Shown in pieces: positions 1 to 10,363 of a DNA stretch of 64,000 nt. A model generated the notes under the pieces. The model was not told the DNA's origin, made no database searches, and saw only the letters and a program-made list of their open reading frames with translations. The position numbers and the translations under genes were made by a program. This DNA comes from Bacteroidota bacterium (GTDB taxonomy: Bacteria > Bacteroidota > Bacteroidia > Bacteroidales > VadinHA17), in the NCBI GenBank assembly GCA_029547705.1, contig JAKPOU010000068.1, forward strand, positions 124,001 through 188,000, in the 5' to 3' direction. Numbering within the stretch: position 1 is the stretch's first letter; each line of letters opens with the position of its first letter.

Positions 1-233
1 ATTATTTCCGTAAGGGCGTATTCATTCAGAGGCTCAATATAGGTTATATCCGCAATGTCCGGATCAGTCATTATGGTAGCCGGATTTGAGTTGACCAGTA
101 TTATTTTGTAACCCATTGAACGAAGTGCCTTGCAGGCCTGGGTTCCCGAATAGTCAAACTCACAGGCCTGCCCGATAATGATCGGGCCCGAACCAATGAT
201 CAGTATCTTTTCAATATCTGTCCGTTTTGGCAT
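1..233 (-). CDS. carB: Carbamoyl-phosphate synthase large subunit, N-terminal part (cut by window edge)
   Basis: The reverse strand from the ATG at 233 encodes [18 protein letters not shown], followed by [18 protein letters not shown] and [14 protein letters not shown]. These are the hallmark first residues of the CarB pre-ATP-grasp domain. The enzyme makes carbamoyl phosphate from bicarbonate, ammonia (from the CarA glutaminase) and two ATP for pyrimidine and arginine synthesis in the cytoplasm. Only about 77 residues of a roughly 1,070-residue protein are inside the window, and the reading frame is open to the edge. The gap to the next gene (452) is about 220 bases, so it probably has its own promoter or belongs to a different unit. 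Confidence 0.95.
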   Translation of the reverse strand, partial: MPKRTDIEKILIIGSGPIIIGQACEFDYSGTQACKALRSMGYKIILVNSNPATIMTDPDIADITYIEPLNEYALTEI

Positions 234-451
234 AATTTACCTGAGTATTAATACCGCCGAAAGATAGAAAATCAAAACGAAGGCTAAATGAAACAGGTCA
301 AAATTCGGCAATAAAATTATCAACTTAAATGATTCCCGGGGTTTCACTTTATGGTTTAGTGCGGCTTTCAGGCATATTACTTTCCGGTGCAGCAGTTGCA
401 CAGCAACGGGCAGATAAAATTCCCGCTTCAGCTGATTGTGCCTGAACGTAA

Positions 452-1621
452 TCAGTAAATGCCGTGCTCCGTCAGTGTGTCCCACATCGCCCAGAAATTC
501 TCCGGGGGAACATCTTCCTGGATGTTGTGGACCGTGGTGAAAACAAATCCTCCGCCGGGAGCCAGGATATCGATTATCCTTCTGACCTCATCCCTTACCT
601 GTGCAGGGCTTCCGTCGCGGAGGGTTGACTGTGTGTTAACCCCTCCTCCCCAGAAGACAAGGTCTTTGCCGAAATCGCGCTTGAGTCCCTTCAGGTCCAT
701 GTCCGCCGCCGTGAACTGAACAGGATTGTAAATGTCAAGTCCGGCTTCAATCAGATCAGGAAGAAGGACACGGACCGATCCGCAGGTGTGCATGAATATC
801 CTGACGCCGGGCATTCGATTTTTGATGTGTGACCATAGTTTCCTGAAACGGCTTATAACCGTTCTTCTCAAAAAATCCGGTTCAAGGAGGGTTGCAGTCT
901 GGGTGCCCAGGTCATCACATTCGGAAATGACACTTATCCTGCCGGTCAGGTTGTTTTCAGCCAGCCAGTCGATCACCAGGTCCCAGTATGCCCACTTATA
1001 CTCAAGAACCAGGTCAAGAAGCTGTTCAACTCCTGCCGGATCCGTCACGGTATCGATAAACCAGTTCTCATATCCCCTGATCCTCAGTGAGGTTTCTGTA
1101 AGACCGGCACAGTTTCTGTCGATGAGAACTCCATAGCCGGAAATCCCCTGTGCCTGCTCTGCCAGGTCCCTGCGTATGACAGCGGCATGGAGGGAAATGT
1201 CAGGCACCCTGTAATTTTTCAGGCCCTCAGAGATTGAGGGATAAGCTTCAAGCGGATAAGTATACTGGTTATAATAGATATCCCTGCTTTCGTCCATCTT
1301 CCAGAGACATCCCCACACATCGGTCACTTCGCTGACGTTTCCCCTGCGTATGACGATTTCTTCAAAATCCGGTATCCTGCGGGCCCCCATTCTCCTTACG
1401 TCACAATTCAGTTTTCTCAGGATATCTTCAGCCGGAGTTACTATCTGCTGGATAGGGTCCACTTCCTTCAGTTCATATTCAGCTGGCAGTCCCCTGTATT
1501 CCATTGCCCTGATGAAAGCTTTTTTGCTTATGCCGCTTACGGTTGTGGCGGCAATGTCGTAGGGAATCCTGTCAGGCTCCCTGTGGGAGAGGGCAGTGTT
1601 CAGCCGTTCAAGACTTTTCAT
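452..1621 (-). CDS. Uroporphyrinogen decarboxylase (URO-D)-family protein, MtaA/CmuA-like
   Basis: 389 residues, no signal peptide, so cytoplasmic. The URO-D superfamily barrel covers nearly the whole protein: N-terminal RLNTALSHREPDRIP, central DDLGTQTATLLEPD, and HTCGSV near residue 277. The HxCG element matches the zinc site of methylcobamide:CoM methyltransferases (MtaA). The Cys that MtaA-type enzymes carry near the C-terminus is not seen; the stretch APGGGFVFTTVHNIQ has none. True heme-pathway HemE is about 340 residues and lacks HxCG, so this is not HemE. It is the last gene of a minus-strand operon (Gfo/Idh, MFS, this gene) and starts 2 bases after the MFS stop. That context suggests work on an imported compound, possibly demethylation; the substrate is unknown. 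Confidence 0.8.
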   Translation of the reverse strand: MKSLERLNTALSHREPDRIPYDIAATTVSGISKKAFIRAMEYRGLPAEYELKEVDPIQQIVTPAEDILRKLNCDVRRMGARRIPDFEEIVIRRGNVSEVTDVWGCLWKMDESRDIYYNQYTYPLEAYPSISEGLKNYRVPDISLHAAVIRRDLAEQAQGISGYGVLIDRNCAGLTETSLRIRGYENWFIDTVTDPAGVEQLLDLVLEYKWAYWDLVIDWLAENNLTGRISVISECDDLGTQTATLLEPDFLRRTVISRFRKLWSHIKNRMPGVRIFMHTCGSVRVLLPDLIEAGLDIYNPVQFTAADMDLKGLKRDFGKDLVFWGGGVNTQSTLRDGSPAQVRDEVRRIIDILAPGGGFVFTTVHNIQEDVPPENFWAMWDTLTEHGIY

Positions 1622-1623
1622 GT

Positions 1624-2916
1624 TTAAAGGTTTAATGGTTTTATTTCAGGGATGAGGAGATGCATTATTCCCAGTGCAAGAAAATAACCCAGTGATGCAA
1701 TAAGAAAGGGGATAGTATAGCCATCCATTCCCATGTTCTGCAGAAGGCCCCCTACCAGCTGTGCAATGAGGGCACCCCCGACAGCTCCTGCAAATCCTCC
1801 TATTCCGGTAACGGATGCAGTTGCCTTCCTGGGGAAGATGTCGGACATCAGGCTGAATATATTTGCCGACCAGCCGCAATGTCCGCCGGCAGCCAGGGCA
1901 ATGAGCCCGACGGCAGACCACATATTGTCCACATGGGGAACAAGCATTACAGGAAGGGCAAAAAGGGCGCAGATCAGAAAACCTGTTTTCCTTCCCCTGT
2001 TGAGACTCCATCCTTTTTTGAGGAAAAGCGATGAAAGCCAGCCGAGGAGTATGCCTCCGCCCCACGACAGGAGGTAGATGGTGAAGAAGGGAATGCCTAT
2101 TTCCTGGAGGTTCAGGCCATATTTCCCGTTAAGGTATTTGGCTCCCCAGAATAGATAGAACCACCATATGGGGTCGGCCATGAACTTGCCAACACATATT
2201 CCCCATGTTTCCCTGGTTTTCAGAAGAGTTGACCATTTTACCCTTTCCGTTGATTCAGGGATATTGTCGCTGTTGATGTGGTCCAGCTCCTGCCTGCTGA
2301 CCAGGCGGTGCTTTGCGGGCTTCCTGTAAAAGGCCAGCCAGCAGGCTATCCAGACTGCGCTTACGGGGAAGGTCCACAGGAACGCAGCCCTCCAGTCATT
2401 GTTGAATGCCGATACCACCAGCGGTATGACAAGAGGTGAAAGAAGGGTTCCTGCATTTGCCCCTCCGTTGAAAAGGCCGACGGCAAAGGCCCTTTCCTTT
2501 TTCGGGAACCATTCCGCCAGAACCTTGTTTGCTACCGGAAAATTCCCTGACTGTCCGACTGACAGGCCAAGGCGTGCAAGGGCGAATCCTATCCATGATC
2601 CTGCCAGGGCAGTGGCAGCCTGAGCAACAGACCATAATCCGACGGAAAGAGCATAGCCGGATTTTGTTCCTATCCTGTCAACTATCACACCCATTACCAG
2701 GAAGCACAGTGCATAGCCAATCATAAATGCACTGTTGATATTGCCATACTGTTTTTCGGTCCATCCGATGTCATCCTGGAGGAATGGTGCCATTATCCCC
2801 AGAGCTGACCTGTCGAGGTACAGCAATGTTGTTGCCATAAACAGGAAAAACAGGATTATCCACCTGATGCCGGAGCGGGATTTTTCAGGTTTCACCGGAA
2901 GAGGTTTTGATGACAC
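1624..2916 (-). CDS. MFS transporter, anion:cation symporter (hexuronate/hexonate transporter-like)
   Basis: 430 residues with about 12 hydrophobic segments. The first helix region reads TTLLYLDRSALGIMAPFLQ and is followed by GWTEKQYGNINSAFMIGYAL, the pattern of ACS-family carriers such as ExuT and GudP (hexuronates, glucarate, galactonate). A typical short cytoplasmic loop motif, DRIGTKSGYALSVGLWS, follows TM2. The start is GTG at 2916 with AGGAAAG about 12 bases upstream; the nearby ATG at 2918 is out of frame and closes quickly. It is the middle gene of a three-gene minus operon, 45 bases from the upstream Gfo/Idh gene and 2 bases from the URO-D-like gene. Import of a sugar acid or modified sugar acid is inferred; specificity cannot be read from sequence. 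Confidence 0.85.
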   Translation of the reverse strand: MSSKPLPVKPEKSRSGIRWIILFFLFMATTLLYLDRSALGIMAPFLQDDIGWTEKQYGNINSAFMIGYALCFLVMGVIVDRIGTKSGYALSVGLWSVAQAATALAGSWIGFALARLGLSVGQSGNFPVANKVLAEWFPKKERAFAVGLFNGGANAGTLLSPLVIPLVVSAFNNDWRAAFLWTFPVSAVWIACWLAFYRKPAKHRLVSRQELDHINSDNIPESTERVKWSTLLKTRETWGICVGKFMADPIWWFYLFWGAKYLNGKYGLNLQEIGIPFFTIYLLSWGGGILLGWLSSLFLKKGWSLNRGRKTGFLICALFALPVMLVPHVDNMWSAVGLIALAAGGHCGWSANIFSLMSDIFPRKATASVTGIGGFAGAVGGALIAQLVGGLLQNMGMDGYTIPFLIASLGYFLALGIMHLLIPEIKPLNL

Positions 2917-2961
2917 ATGACAGTAATCGCTTTCCTGGTACGGTTCAGAGTCCGTCTTAAA

Positions 2962-4317
<1,356 letters not shown>

Positions 4318-4401
4318 ATCAATGATTTAATGATTTTTTGTTAAATATAATTTTTAAAAATGAACCTCTGATCACAGTTCAGCAATAAATTGTTGCAGGT
4401 A

Positions 4402-4436
4402 TTTGGAATATAAAATAAAGGATTGCATTATACTTG
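4402..4436 (+). promoter_or_regulatory. Possible Bacteroidota promoter for the trypsin gene
   Basis: TTTG at 4402-4405 and TATACTTG at 4429-4436, one mismatch from TAnnTTTG. The spacing of 23 is longer than the usual 19-21. Transcription would begin near 4443, which argues against the TTG at 4445 as the start codon and for the ATG at 4508. Confidence 0.3.
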
Positions 4437-4507
4437 CAGGATAATTGCCGGATAATAATCTGAATGGCACACGCTTTTTGGATATATTGCCGCTAACTGG
4501 AAAGGAA

Positions 4508-6613
4508 ATGATTCAGAACCGGATAAAGCACAGCCTTTCAGCCGTATTTTTTGTTTTTGTATCAGCAGCACTGTTTTCCCAGAAGGTGTCTGTTGAAATC
4601 CTTAAAACAGAAGATGCAGCTGTTTCCGGATGGCAGATACTGGATGGCCAGTACAGAAAGGTGATTTCAGGAAATGATTTCAGCCGGGGTGATTCATTGC
4701 TCTTCTCTCTTGAAGCAGAAAAGCGATATCTCCTGGCAATCAGTCTGTCAGACAACCTTGTTCGGGACACGACGCTTTATCTGCTGATGATCAGCGGGGA
4801 GCCGGTACTCAGAATAAACTCCGGCCTGGAGCCGGGTGATCATTTCTTCCCCTTTTTTACCGGAGTCAAGAAAGAAGCCGGTAAGATAGTGGGGGGAACC
4901 GATGCCGACATTGCAGATTTCCCCTGGCAGGTTTATTACGAAGCAGGGCAGTATATATGCGGAGGATCAATCATTTCGGAAGACTGGGTGATCACTGCGG
5001 CACATTGTACACGCAACAAGGACGGAACAGCGGTTCCTCTGAATGAAATGTTCGTCAAGGCCGGGGCAACCAACCCCTATCAGGCGCAGTCCGGAAAAAA
5101 ATATCTTATCAGCGAAGTGATTGTCCATGAGAATTTCAATAACCGGACCCTGGATAATGATCTTGCATTGCTCAGGCTTCAGCACCCGGTTGATGTGGTT
5201 AATGCAAAAGCAGTAAGGCTGCTCACTGCTGCTGATGCCCTTGAAGGAGCAACCGATCCGGGTGTGATGACATGGGTTACGGGTTGGGGACTGACACAGG
5301 TGTTTCCCGAAGAGTTCCCCTGGGTTCTGCAAAAGGTGCAGCTGCCGATAGTGTCAAAAGAACAGGCTTCCGTGGTCTGGAAAAACATATCCGACAATGT
5401 AGTGATGGCGGGATACCGGAATGCAGACAGGGATGCATGCAACGGTGACAGCGGAGGGCCGCTGGTGGTCAGCGTATCCGGAGAATACCGGCTGGCCGGG
5501 ATAACAAGCTGGGGAAGCGAGGACTGCGATACCTACAGTGCCTATACCAGGATTTCAGCCTATGAAGACTGGATCAGGACAAACACCGGTATCAGTGAAT
5601 ATATCCCTCCGGTTCCCGCAGGTGGGGCGATAATATGTCCCGGGACTGTTTCCAGTGAATACAGTGTTAATCCGGTTTCCGGAGCCCAGCAGTATCAGTG
5701 GGAGCTCTATCCCGCGGATGCCGGTTCAATCAGCTTCTCTGCCGCTTCAGCAACAGTTGAATGGGATCAGGATTATCTCGGCCCGGCAAGTATCAAGCTG
5801 AGGGTAGTAATTAATAACAGGCTTTCGGAATGGTCGCGGCTGAATGTGGAAGTTGCGCCTGCAACACGGATAATCACCCAGCCGGGCGACAGAACCTTAT
5901 GTGCGGGACAAAACATTGACCTAGGCATTACCGCGGAAGGACACAATCTTGAATATCACCGTTACAAGAACGGAATTCTGACAAACATCTTTGCTGACGG
6001 GGATTATTTCATAGCAGGTGCCCTGACCGACGATTCCGGCATTTACCGTTGCATGGTGACAGGATCCTGCGGTACGGCCTATACAAATGATATCAGTATT
6101 GCCGTTCATCCGCTGACCCGTATAAAATCCTTTTCGCGGGATATGACAATTGATTCCGGGGATGATGTGAAACTTGAGGTTGATGCATCGGGACATGAAT
6201 TAAGCTATCAGTGGATTAAGGACAGGGAGAACCTGGCGGGCAGCAATGAGCCGGATCTCTGGCTGACGAATGCAAACTCATCAGATATTGGTCTTTATCA
6301 GGTTATGGTGTCAGGTTCGTGCGGTACAGAACTCAGCGGCAGGGCATATGTTTATGTAAGGCAGGAAGATTCCGCGCCGGATCCCGGTGTGATTGTCTGG
6401 CCCACCATTACGGATGGTGTCATTAACGCAGCCCTTGATTCGGATGAGTCGTACAATATCCGCATTTTCAGCTATACCGGAAGGATAATAAGGGAACTGA
6501 ACAATTGCCGTTACAATACTGTCATTTACATGAACAATCAACCTTCGGGTATCTATATCATAAACATATACAACAGGCATTTCAGATGGAGTCAGAAGTT
6601 CATCAGGAAATAA
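4508..6613 (+). CDS. Secreted trypsin-like serine protease with Ig-like domains and T9SS sorting domain
   Basis: 701 residues from the ATG at 4508 (AAAGGAA just upstream). The frame is open back to a TTG at 4445, but that would put 21 polar residues before the signal peptide NRIKHSLSAVFFVFVSAALF. A propeptide of about 100 residues precedes IVGG (Ile127), the activation cleavage site of S1 proteases. The triad is visible: His166 in TAAHC, Asp218 in DNDLALLRL, Ser315 in GDSGGPLV. Asp six residues before Ser315 equals chymotrypsin Asp189, giving trypsin-like Lys/Arg preference. Two or three Ig/PKD-like modules follow (SYQWIKDRENLAGSNEPDL is typical). The last 75 residues end in PSGIYIINIYN and SQKFIRK, a T9SS type A C-terminal signal, so it should be secreted or surface-attached. 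It stands alone and is probably a scavenging or surface-processing protease. Confidence 0.9.
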   Translation: MIQNRIKHSLSAVFFVFVSAALFSQKVSVEILKTEDAAVSGWQILDGQYRKVISGNDFSRGDSLLFSLEAEKRYLLAISLSDNLVRDTTLYLLMISGEPVLRINSGLEPGDHFFPFFTGVKKEAGKIVGGTDADIADFPWQVYYEAGQYICGGSIISEDWVITAAHCTRNKDGTAVPLNEMFVKAGATNPYQAQSGKKYLISEVIVHENFNNRTLDNDLALLRLQHPVDVVNAKAVRLLTAADALEGATDPGVMTWVTGWGLTQVFPEEFPWVLQKVQLPIVSKEQASVVWKNISDNVVMAGYRNADRDACNGDSGGPLVVSVSGEYRLAGITSWGSEDCDTYSAYTRISAYEDWIRTNTGISEYIPPVPAGGAIICPGTVSSEYSVNPVSGAQQYQWELYPADAGSISFSAASATVEWDQDYLGPASIKLRVVINNRLSEWSRLNVEVAPATRIITQPGDRTLCAGQNIDLGITAEGHNLEYHRYKNGILTNIFADGDYFIAGALTDDSGIYRCMVTGSCGTAYTNDISIAVHPLTRIKSFSRDMTIDSGDDVKLEVDASGHELSYQWIKDRENLAGSNEPDLWLTNANSSDIGLYQVMVSGSCGTELSGRAYVYVRQEDSAPDPGVIVWPTITDGVINAALDSDESYNIRIFSYTGRIIRELNNCRYNTVIYMNNQPSGIYIINIYNRHFRWSQKFIRK

Positions 6614-6657
6614 AATTGTTGTACATTTATCAGGCCGTTGATAATTGAACTTCTCTG

Positions 6658-6930
6658 ATGGGGAATAAGATACTGTACAGGATCCGGGTATATGGATTTG
6701 TCCAGGGAGTTGGTTTCAGGTGGAATGCCGCAAGGGAAGCCAGGAGAATTGGTATTGCCGGGCATGTGCGGAATATGCCTGACGGCAGTGTGTATATTGA
6801 AGCGGAAGGCAGCAGGGAACAGCTTGAGAAGTTCACGGAATGGTGCAGGGAGGGGCCCGGCTATGTTGAATCTGTTGAAACGGAATCATCCGTCCCCGTC
6901 AATTACAGGGATTTTAAAATAATACATTGA
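6658..6930 (+). CDS. acyP: Acylphosphatase
   Basis: 90 residues, the normal size of the family. The signature GFVQGVGFRW contains catalytic Arg21, and GHVRNMPDGSVYIEAEG contains catalytic Asn39. The enzyme hydrolyses carboxyl phosphates such as acetyl and carbamoyl phosphate in the cytoplasm. It starts 44 bases after the protease stop and ends 30 bases before the isomerase-like gene on the same strand. Co-transcription is possible, but no functional link is evident. Confidence 0.93.
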   Translation: MGNKILYRIRVYGFVQGVGFRWNAAREARRIGIAGHVRNMPDGSVYIEAEGSREQLEKFTEWCREGPGYVESVETESSVPVNYRDFKIIH

Positions 6931-6960
6931 TAAACCGGTAAAATAAATCTAAAACACATC

Positions 6961-7869
6961 ATGAAAACAGACAGGAGAACATTTATCAGGACAGGAACTA
7001 TGGCGCTGGCAGGCACTGCACTGTTGGGCAGTAAGGCTTTTGCCGCACCCAAAGGGAAGGGAATGGTTGGACTGCAGCTGTATTCCATCCGTGCCGCCAT
7101 GGCAAAGGATCCCCTGGGATCGCTCAGAAAGCTCGCAGATATGGGCTATGTATATGTTGAGCATGCCAATTACATTAACCGCAAATTCTACGGATACACC
7201 CCTTCCGAATTCAGGAAGGTGCTTGATGATCTTGGCCTGAAAATGATCAGCGGCCATACTGTAATGGGCCGCCAGCACTGGGATGAGTCGAAACAGGATT
7301 TTTCCGACAGCTGGAAATATACGGTGGACGATGCCGCCGTGCTGGGGCAGCAGTATGTGGTGAGTCCCTCCATGGACAACAGCATGCGGAACAATTATGA
7401 CGATTTCAGGAAATACATGGATGTATTCAACAAGTGCGGTGAACTGTGCAGGAAGCAGGGAATGAAATTCGGCTATCACAATCACGATTTTGAGTTCAGC
7501 GAAAAACTCAACAATGAAAAGCTTTTTGACATAATGATGAGGAGCATTGATCCTGATCTTGTGGTTGTCCAGCTCGATATCGGCAATCTTTACAACGGGG
7601 GCGCAGTTGCACTCGATGTTGTGAAGCAATATCCGGGAAGGTTTGAGAATATACACGTAAAGGATGAAATAGAATCAAGCGGCGGCAGGGAGAAATATGA
7701 AAGCTGTGTTCTGGGAGAAGGGATAGTCAATGCCCGAAAGGTAACCAAACTGGCTACAAAGATCGGCGGAACGAAAGTCTATATCATTGAACAGGAATCA
7801 TACCAGGGAAGGGATCCCATGGACTGCATGAGGGAAAACCTTGCCGTTATGAAGAAGTGGGGATACTGA
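6961..7869 (+). CDS. Sugar phosphate isomerase/epimerase-like TIM-barrel protein with Tat leader
   Basis: 302 residues. MKTDRRTFIRTGTMALAGTAL is a twin-arginine signal, and export is further suggested by cleavage-site-like SKAFA. The mature part is an AP-endonuclease-2/xylose-isomerase-like barrel: MVGLQLYSIR at its start, YHNHDFEF, QLDIGNLYNGG, HVKDE and IIEQE supply the His, Asp and Glu metal ligands expected in this fold. Family members include sugar epimerases, inosose dehydratases and 3-keto-glucoside lyases or hydrolases. A periplasmic location with the Gfo/Idh enzyme at 2962 and the DUF1080 protein at 35089 would fit a 3-keto-glycoside route, but that is inference. Its 3' end overlaps the convergent kinase-like gene by 23 bases. 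Confidence 0.85.
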   Translation: MKTDRRTFIRTGTMALAGTALLGSKAFAAPKGKGMVGLQLYSIRAAMAKDPLGSLRKLADMGYVYVEHANYINRKFYGYTPSEFRKVLDDLGLKMISGHTVMGRQHWDESKQDFSDSWKYTVDDAAVLGQQYVVSPSMDNSMRNNYDDFRKYMDVFNKCGELCRKQGMKFGYHNHDFEFSEKLNNEKLFDIMMRSIDPDLVVVQLDIGNLYNGGAVALDVVKQYPGRFENIHVKDEIESSGGREKYESCVLGEGIVNARKVTKLATKIGGTKVYIIEQESYQGRDPMDCMRENLAVMKKWGY

Positions 7870-8704
7870 CATTGGGTCTGCCGGTGTTTCGCGATAATTT
7901 CCTGACAAGGATCCAGATACCTGAAAGCTGAGGCGGTCTGACAAGCAGCCTGAGGATACTCTTTTTTTCATCATCCGTGATGAGGGGTGAATTGTTTGCA
8001 TATTCCCTGCTGAATTCCAGAATGGCCTCAGAGTCATGGGGCCTTAGCCTGCAGCAGCTTCCAACCACCCCTGTGAACATTGTATCCAGGTTGTAGTATT
8101 CGTCAGTCACCCTGTTGATCAGCCGCGGAGGAATGATTTTCCTGAGGAAGCCGCCGTGGGGAGACATTTTGATTATCAGTCTGTTCAGGGCTTTCTGGTT
8201 CATCAGCATGGGAGGGAAGGTATCAAAAAACCATAGTTTGTTTTCATGAACACAGTAGTTTCTCAGTGTAGGATGAAACCCGATATCGATGTCCTTATTC
8301 CTTTTCTCCCTGAACTGAAGCATTTCGTCAAAAACCATGGTGCAAAGCTGTTTCACTCCTTCCAGGTCTTCACTGAGAATCCGGTTTCGCAACAATTCGT
8401 CATCCCTGAATGAATCCTGTATTATTACAAGCTGATGTTTCCTGTTTGACTTCCTTGACAGTATTATTGTTTCAGGGATTTTTATTCCGGCAAATCTGAG
8501 CTCCCTGACATAGTCATTATGGTTTCTGATAATACGGGAGATATATTCCTGGTTGTTCACGGGGAAATAGAGTTTGATAAAAAGGGCCCTGTCGCCGTGA
8601 TAAACCCTGAATGGTCTTGAGAAATAACCCAGGACCGAGGATTTTTCTGCCGATTCAATATTCTGGAGAATTGTATTGATCTCCTCTGTTGTTAGCGCAT
8701 TCAT
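7847..8704 (-). CDS. Protein of kinase-like (APH-type) appearance, function unknown
   Basis: 285 residues from the ATG at 8704; a GTG at 8719 would add five residues. No signal peptide or membrane segment is obvious. Kinase-fold features can be picked out: a Lys in ALFIKLYF near residue 45, and HPTLRNYCVHENKLWFFDT near residues 165-185, which looks like the HxxxxN catalytic loop and metal-binding Asp of aminoglycoside phosphotransferase-like proteins (spacing is shorter than in canonical APH). The C-terminal third is basic and rich in Arg, Pro and Ile. I do not recognise the family with certainty; DUF6206-like is a guess. The gene follows the ferredoxin-nitroreductase gene by 32 bases on the same strand, so the two are probably co-transcribed. 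Confidence 0.65.
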   Translation of the reverse strand: MNALTTEEINTILQNIESAEKSSVLGYFSRPFRVYHGDRALFIKLYFPVNNQEYISRIIRNHNDYVRELRFAGIKIPETIILSRKSNRKHQLVIIQDSFRDDELLRNRILSEDLEGVKQLCTMVFDEMLQFREKRNKDIDIGFHPTLRNYCVHENKLWFFDTFPPMLMNQKALNRLIIKMSPHGGFLRKIIPPRLINRVTDEYYNLDTMFTGVVGSCCRLRPHDSEAILEFSREYANNSPLITDDEKKSILRLLVRPPQLSGIWILVRKLSRNTGRPNVSIPTSS

Positions 8705-8736
8705 GGCAATATTCCGCACACAATATGTTGTTTATA

Positions 8737-9576
8737 TCACAGATTACTGATTTCAGGAGGTCTGCGGTAAACTGTCCTTTTGTACCGTACTGACGGGTAG
8801 CCCAGGCATAAGGCAGTAAGCACCTGTTCCCTGCCATTGAGCCGTACCAGTTTTCTGACCGACTTAAACCTGTTTGCAAGTTCTACAAAATATCCGTTCA
8901 TCAGAGTCCCTATTCCAAGAGTCTGGGCTGCCAGATCAATGGTGTTGGCGGCAATTCCCGCATCCCACTGGGGTATGCGGAAATATTTCTGTTCAGTATA
9001 GATTACCAGAAGGCACGGAGCGCCTCTGAGAAAGGTATCAACCCCGTCTTCAAAAAAGAGTTTTACCAGTCTTGATGCACTGCTTTTACTTCTGTCCTTA
9101 ACGAAATACCTTACAGGAAAGCTTGCGGAAAGCTTCAGAACCATTCTCATCTTATCAGCCATTTCAGTCTTTATTTCCTGAAGTAGGGTTTCATCCGTAA
9201 TGAATCTGTATTTCAGCAGCTGTTTGTTTGATCCCGACGGAATGTATCGGGCAACCTCCATCAGCTTATCAATATGCTCCTGTTTAAGAGGCTGTTTCCT
9301 GTAATTCCTGATACTTCTCCTGTTTCTTACCAGGTTTGAGAACTGTTCATAGCGGATGTCCGGATCAGTCATGGCGGTAAATGCACTCATGTCGGTCCTG
9401 GTGTTGACAATGGCATTTACAGGACAAATGGCAATGCAATGCCCGCAGTCGTTGCATCCGGCTTCGATAAGCTTTACCGGCCTTTTGTCATCAGCGATGA
9501 TTATCCTCCGGGAACCACAGACTCTGCTGCATAAGTCGCATCTTGTGCATAAATCATAGTCTATCCTTATGTTCAT
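8737..9576 (-). CDS. Ferredoxin-nitroreductase fusion protein
   Basis: 279 residues. The N-terminal 60 residues are a two-cluster ferredoxin: CTRCDLCSRVC and CNDCGHCIAICP, each suited to a [4Fe-4S] cluster. The rest is a nitroreductase-like FMN domain beginning RNRRSIRNYRKQPL, with ARYIPSGSNKQLLKYRFI and WDAGIAANTIDLAAQTLGIG. Fusions of this kind occur widely in anaerobes and pass electrons from the clusters to flavin for reduction of an unknown substrate. The protein is cytoplasmic. A perfect 8-bp inverted repeat (9587-9594 with 9597-9604) lies 11 bases before the start and may be a leader hairpin or operator. The kinase-like gene follows closely. Confidence 0.88.
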   Translation of the reverse strand: MNIRIDYDLCTRCDLCSRVCGSRRIIIADDKRPVKLIEAGCNDCGHCIAICPVNAIVNTRTDMSAFTAMTDPDIRYEQFSNLVRNRRSIRNYRKQPLKQEHIDKLMEVARYIPSGSNKQLLKYRFITDETLLQEIKTEMADKMRMVLKLSASFPVRYFVKDRSKSSASRLVKLFFEDGVDTFLRGAPCLLVIYTEQKYFRIPQWDAGIAANTIDLAAQTLGIGTLMNGYFVELANRFKSVRKLVRLNGREQVLTALCLGYPSVRYKRTVYRRPPEISNL

Positions 9577-9750
9577 AGAGTGTTGGGAGCTTTTTCAAAA
9601 GCTCAAAATTAGTCAAAGTCCGGTTTTATACAACAAACTCCGGATTATTCCTGTGAACAGCTGTGATGGCAGCAGGCAGCAGAGATCCTTTCCCCTCCGG
9701 CGCTGTTACGCCCCCAGGCAGGGGTATGGGTTAGAAAATGTTTCCTGATT

Positions 9751-10191
9751 TTATTGCAACCTGATGTATCTTTCGCACCAGTGCCTGTTCTGGTCGGGTT
9801 TTCCGCTGTTGTCAACGGGAAATATGTGTATGAGGGTGTCATTTCTTATTTCAAGCCATATTTTATTCTTATTTCCCTCATAGGCCTGATCGAAATGGTA
9901 CATAATAGTTTCTTCATAAATATTACCGTCAAGTGTAAAGGTCCCCACGCCATATCTGTAGCTGGATGTTGTGTCGACCTCATATTTACCCACGAACATG
10001 AAATGCTTTCCTGACCACATTTTGATCTGGCTCACCTTGTAGCGGTCAGAAAAATAATTGGTTTTCTTTCCTTTTTCAATCATCTGCATCTGAACCATTT
10101 TCCAGGTGCCTTCCGGATAGTTTTTGGGACTCTTGCCGCATGCTGACAATATCAGCGCCATGATGACACTAAGAAGAAAAACTTTTTTCAT
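9751..10191 (-). CDS. Small lipoprotein, lipocalin-like, unknown function
   Basis: 146 residues. MKKVFLLSVIMALILSACGK is a clear lipoprotein signal with the lipobox LSAC. The mature part starts YPEGTWKMVQMQMIEKGKK and alternates hydrophobic and polar strands (HFMFVGKYEVDTTSSYRYGVG, IYEETIMYHFDQA), ending KIWLEIRNDTLIHIFPVDN. This layout resembles the small lipocalin-like or DUF4488-type domains of Bacteroidota that sit in the outer membrane or periplasm. No operon partner is evident: 174 bases separate it from the nitroreductase start and 288 from the S10 peptidase stop. Confidence 0.75.
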   Translation of the reverse strand: MKKVFLLSVIMALILSACGKSPKNYPEGTWKMVQMQMIEKGKKTNYFSDRYKVSQIKMWSGKHFMFVGKYEVDTTSSYRYGVGTFTLDGNIYEETIMYHFDQAYEGNKNKIWLEIRNDTLIHIFPVDNSGKPDQNRHWCERYIRLQ

Positions 10192-10363
10192 AATTTCAGG
10201 TTTTAGTTATTTACTGTGATAGCCGGCTCCTATTCAGTAAATTTACTAAACAAGACAATACGAGTCAATAAAAACCGGTATTTAATGAGGGTGATCCAGT
10301 GCGAATTCATGCTGAAAAGTGCTGAAACAACAGTTTGTTCAGGCTGATTCCAAATACCACCGG

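Noticed and set aside
237..485. 82-codon minus-strand frame between carB and the URO-D-family gene
   Set aside because: It overlaps the 3' end of the well-supported URO-D-family gene on the same strand, has no recognisable domain, and its product looks like random translation.
452..1621. Heme-pathway HemE
   Set aside because: HxCG motif, the length of 389 residues and an operon with MFS and Gfo/Idh genes point to the MtaA-like branch, not uroporphyrinogen decarboxylase proper.
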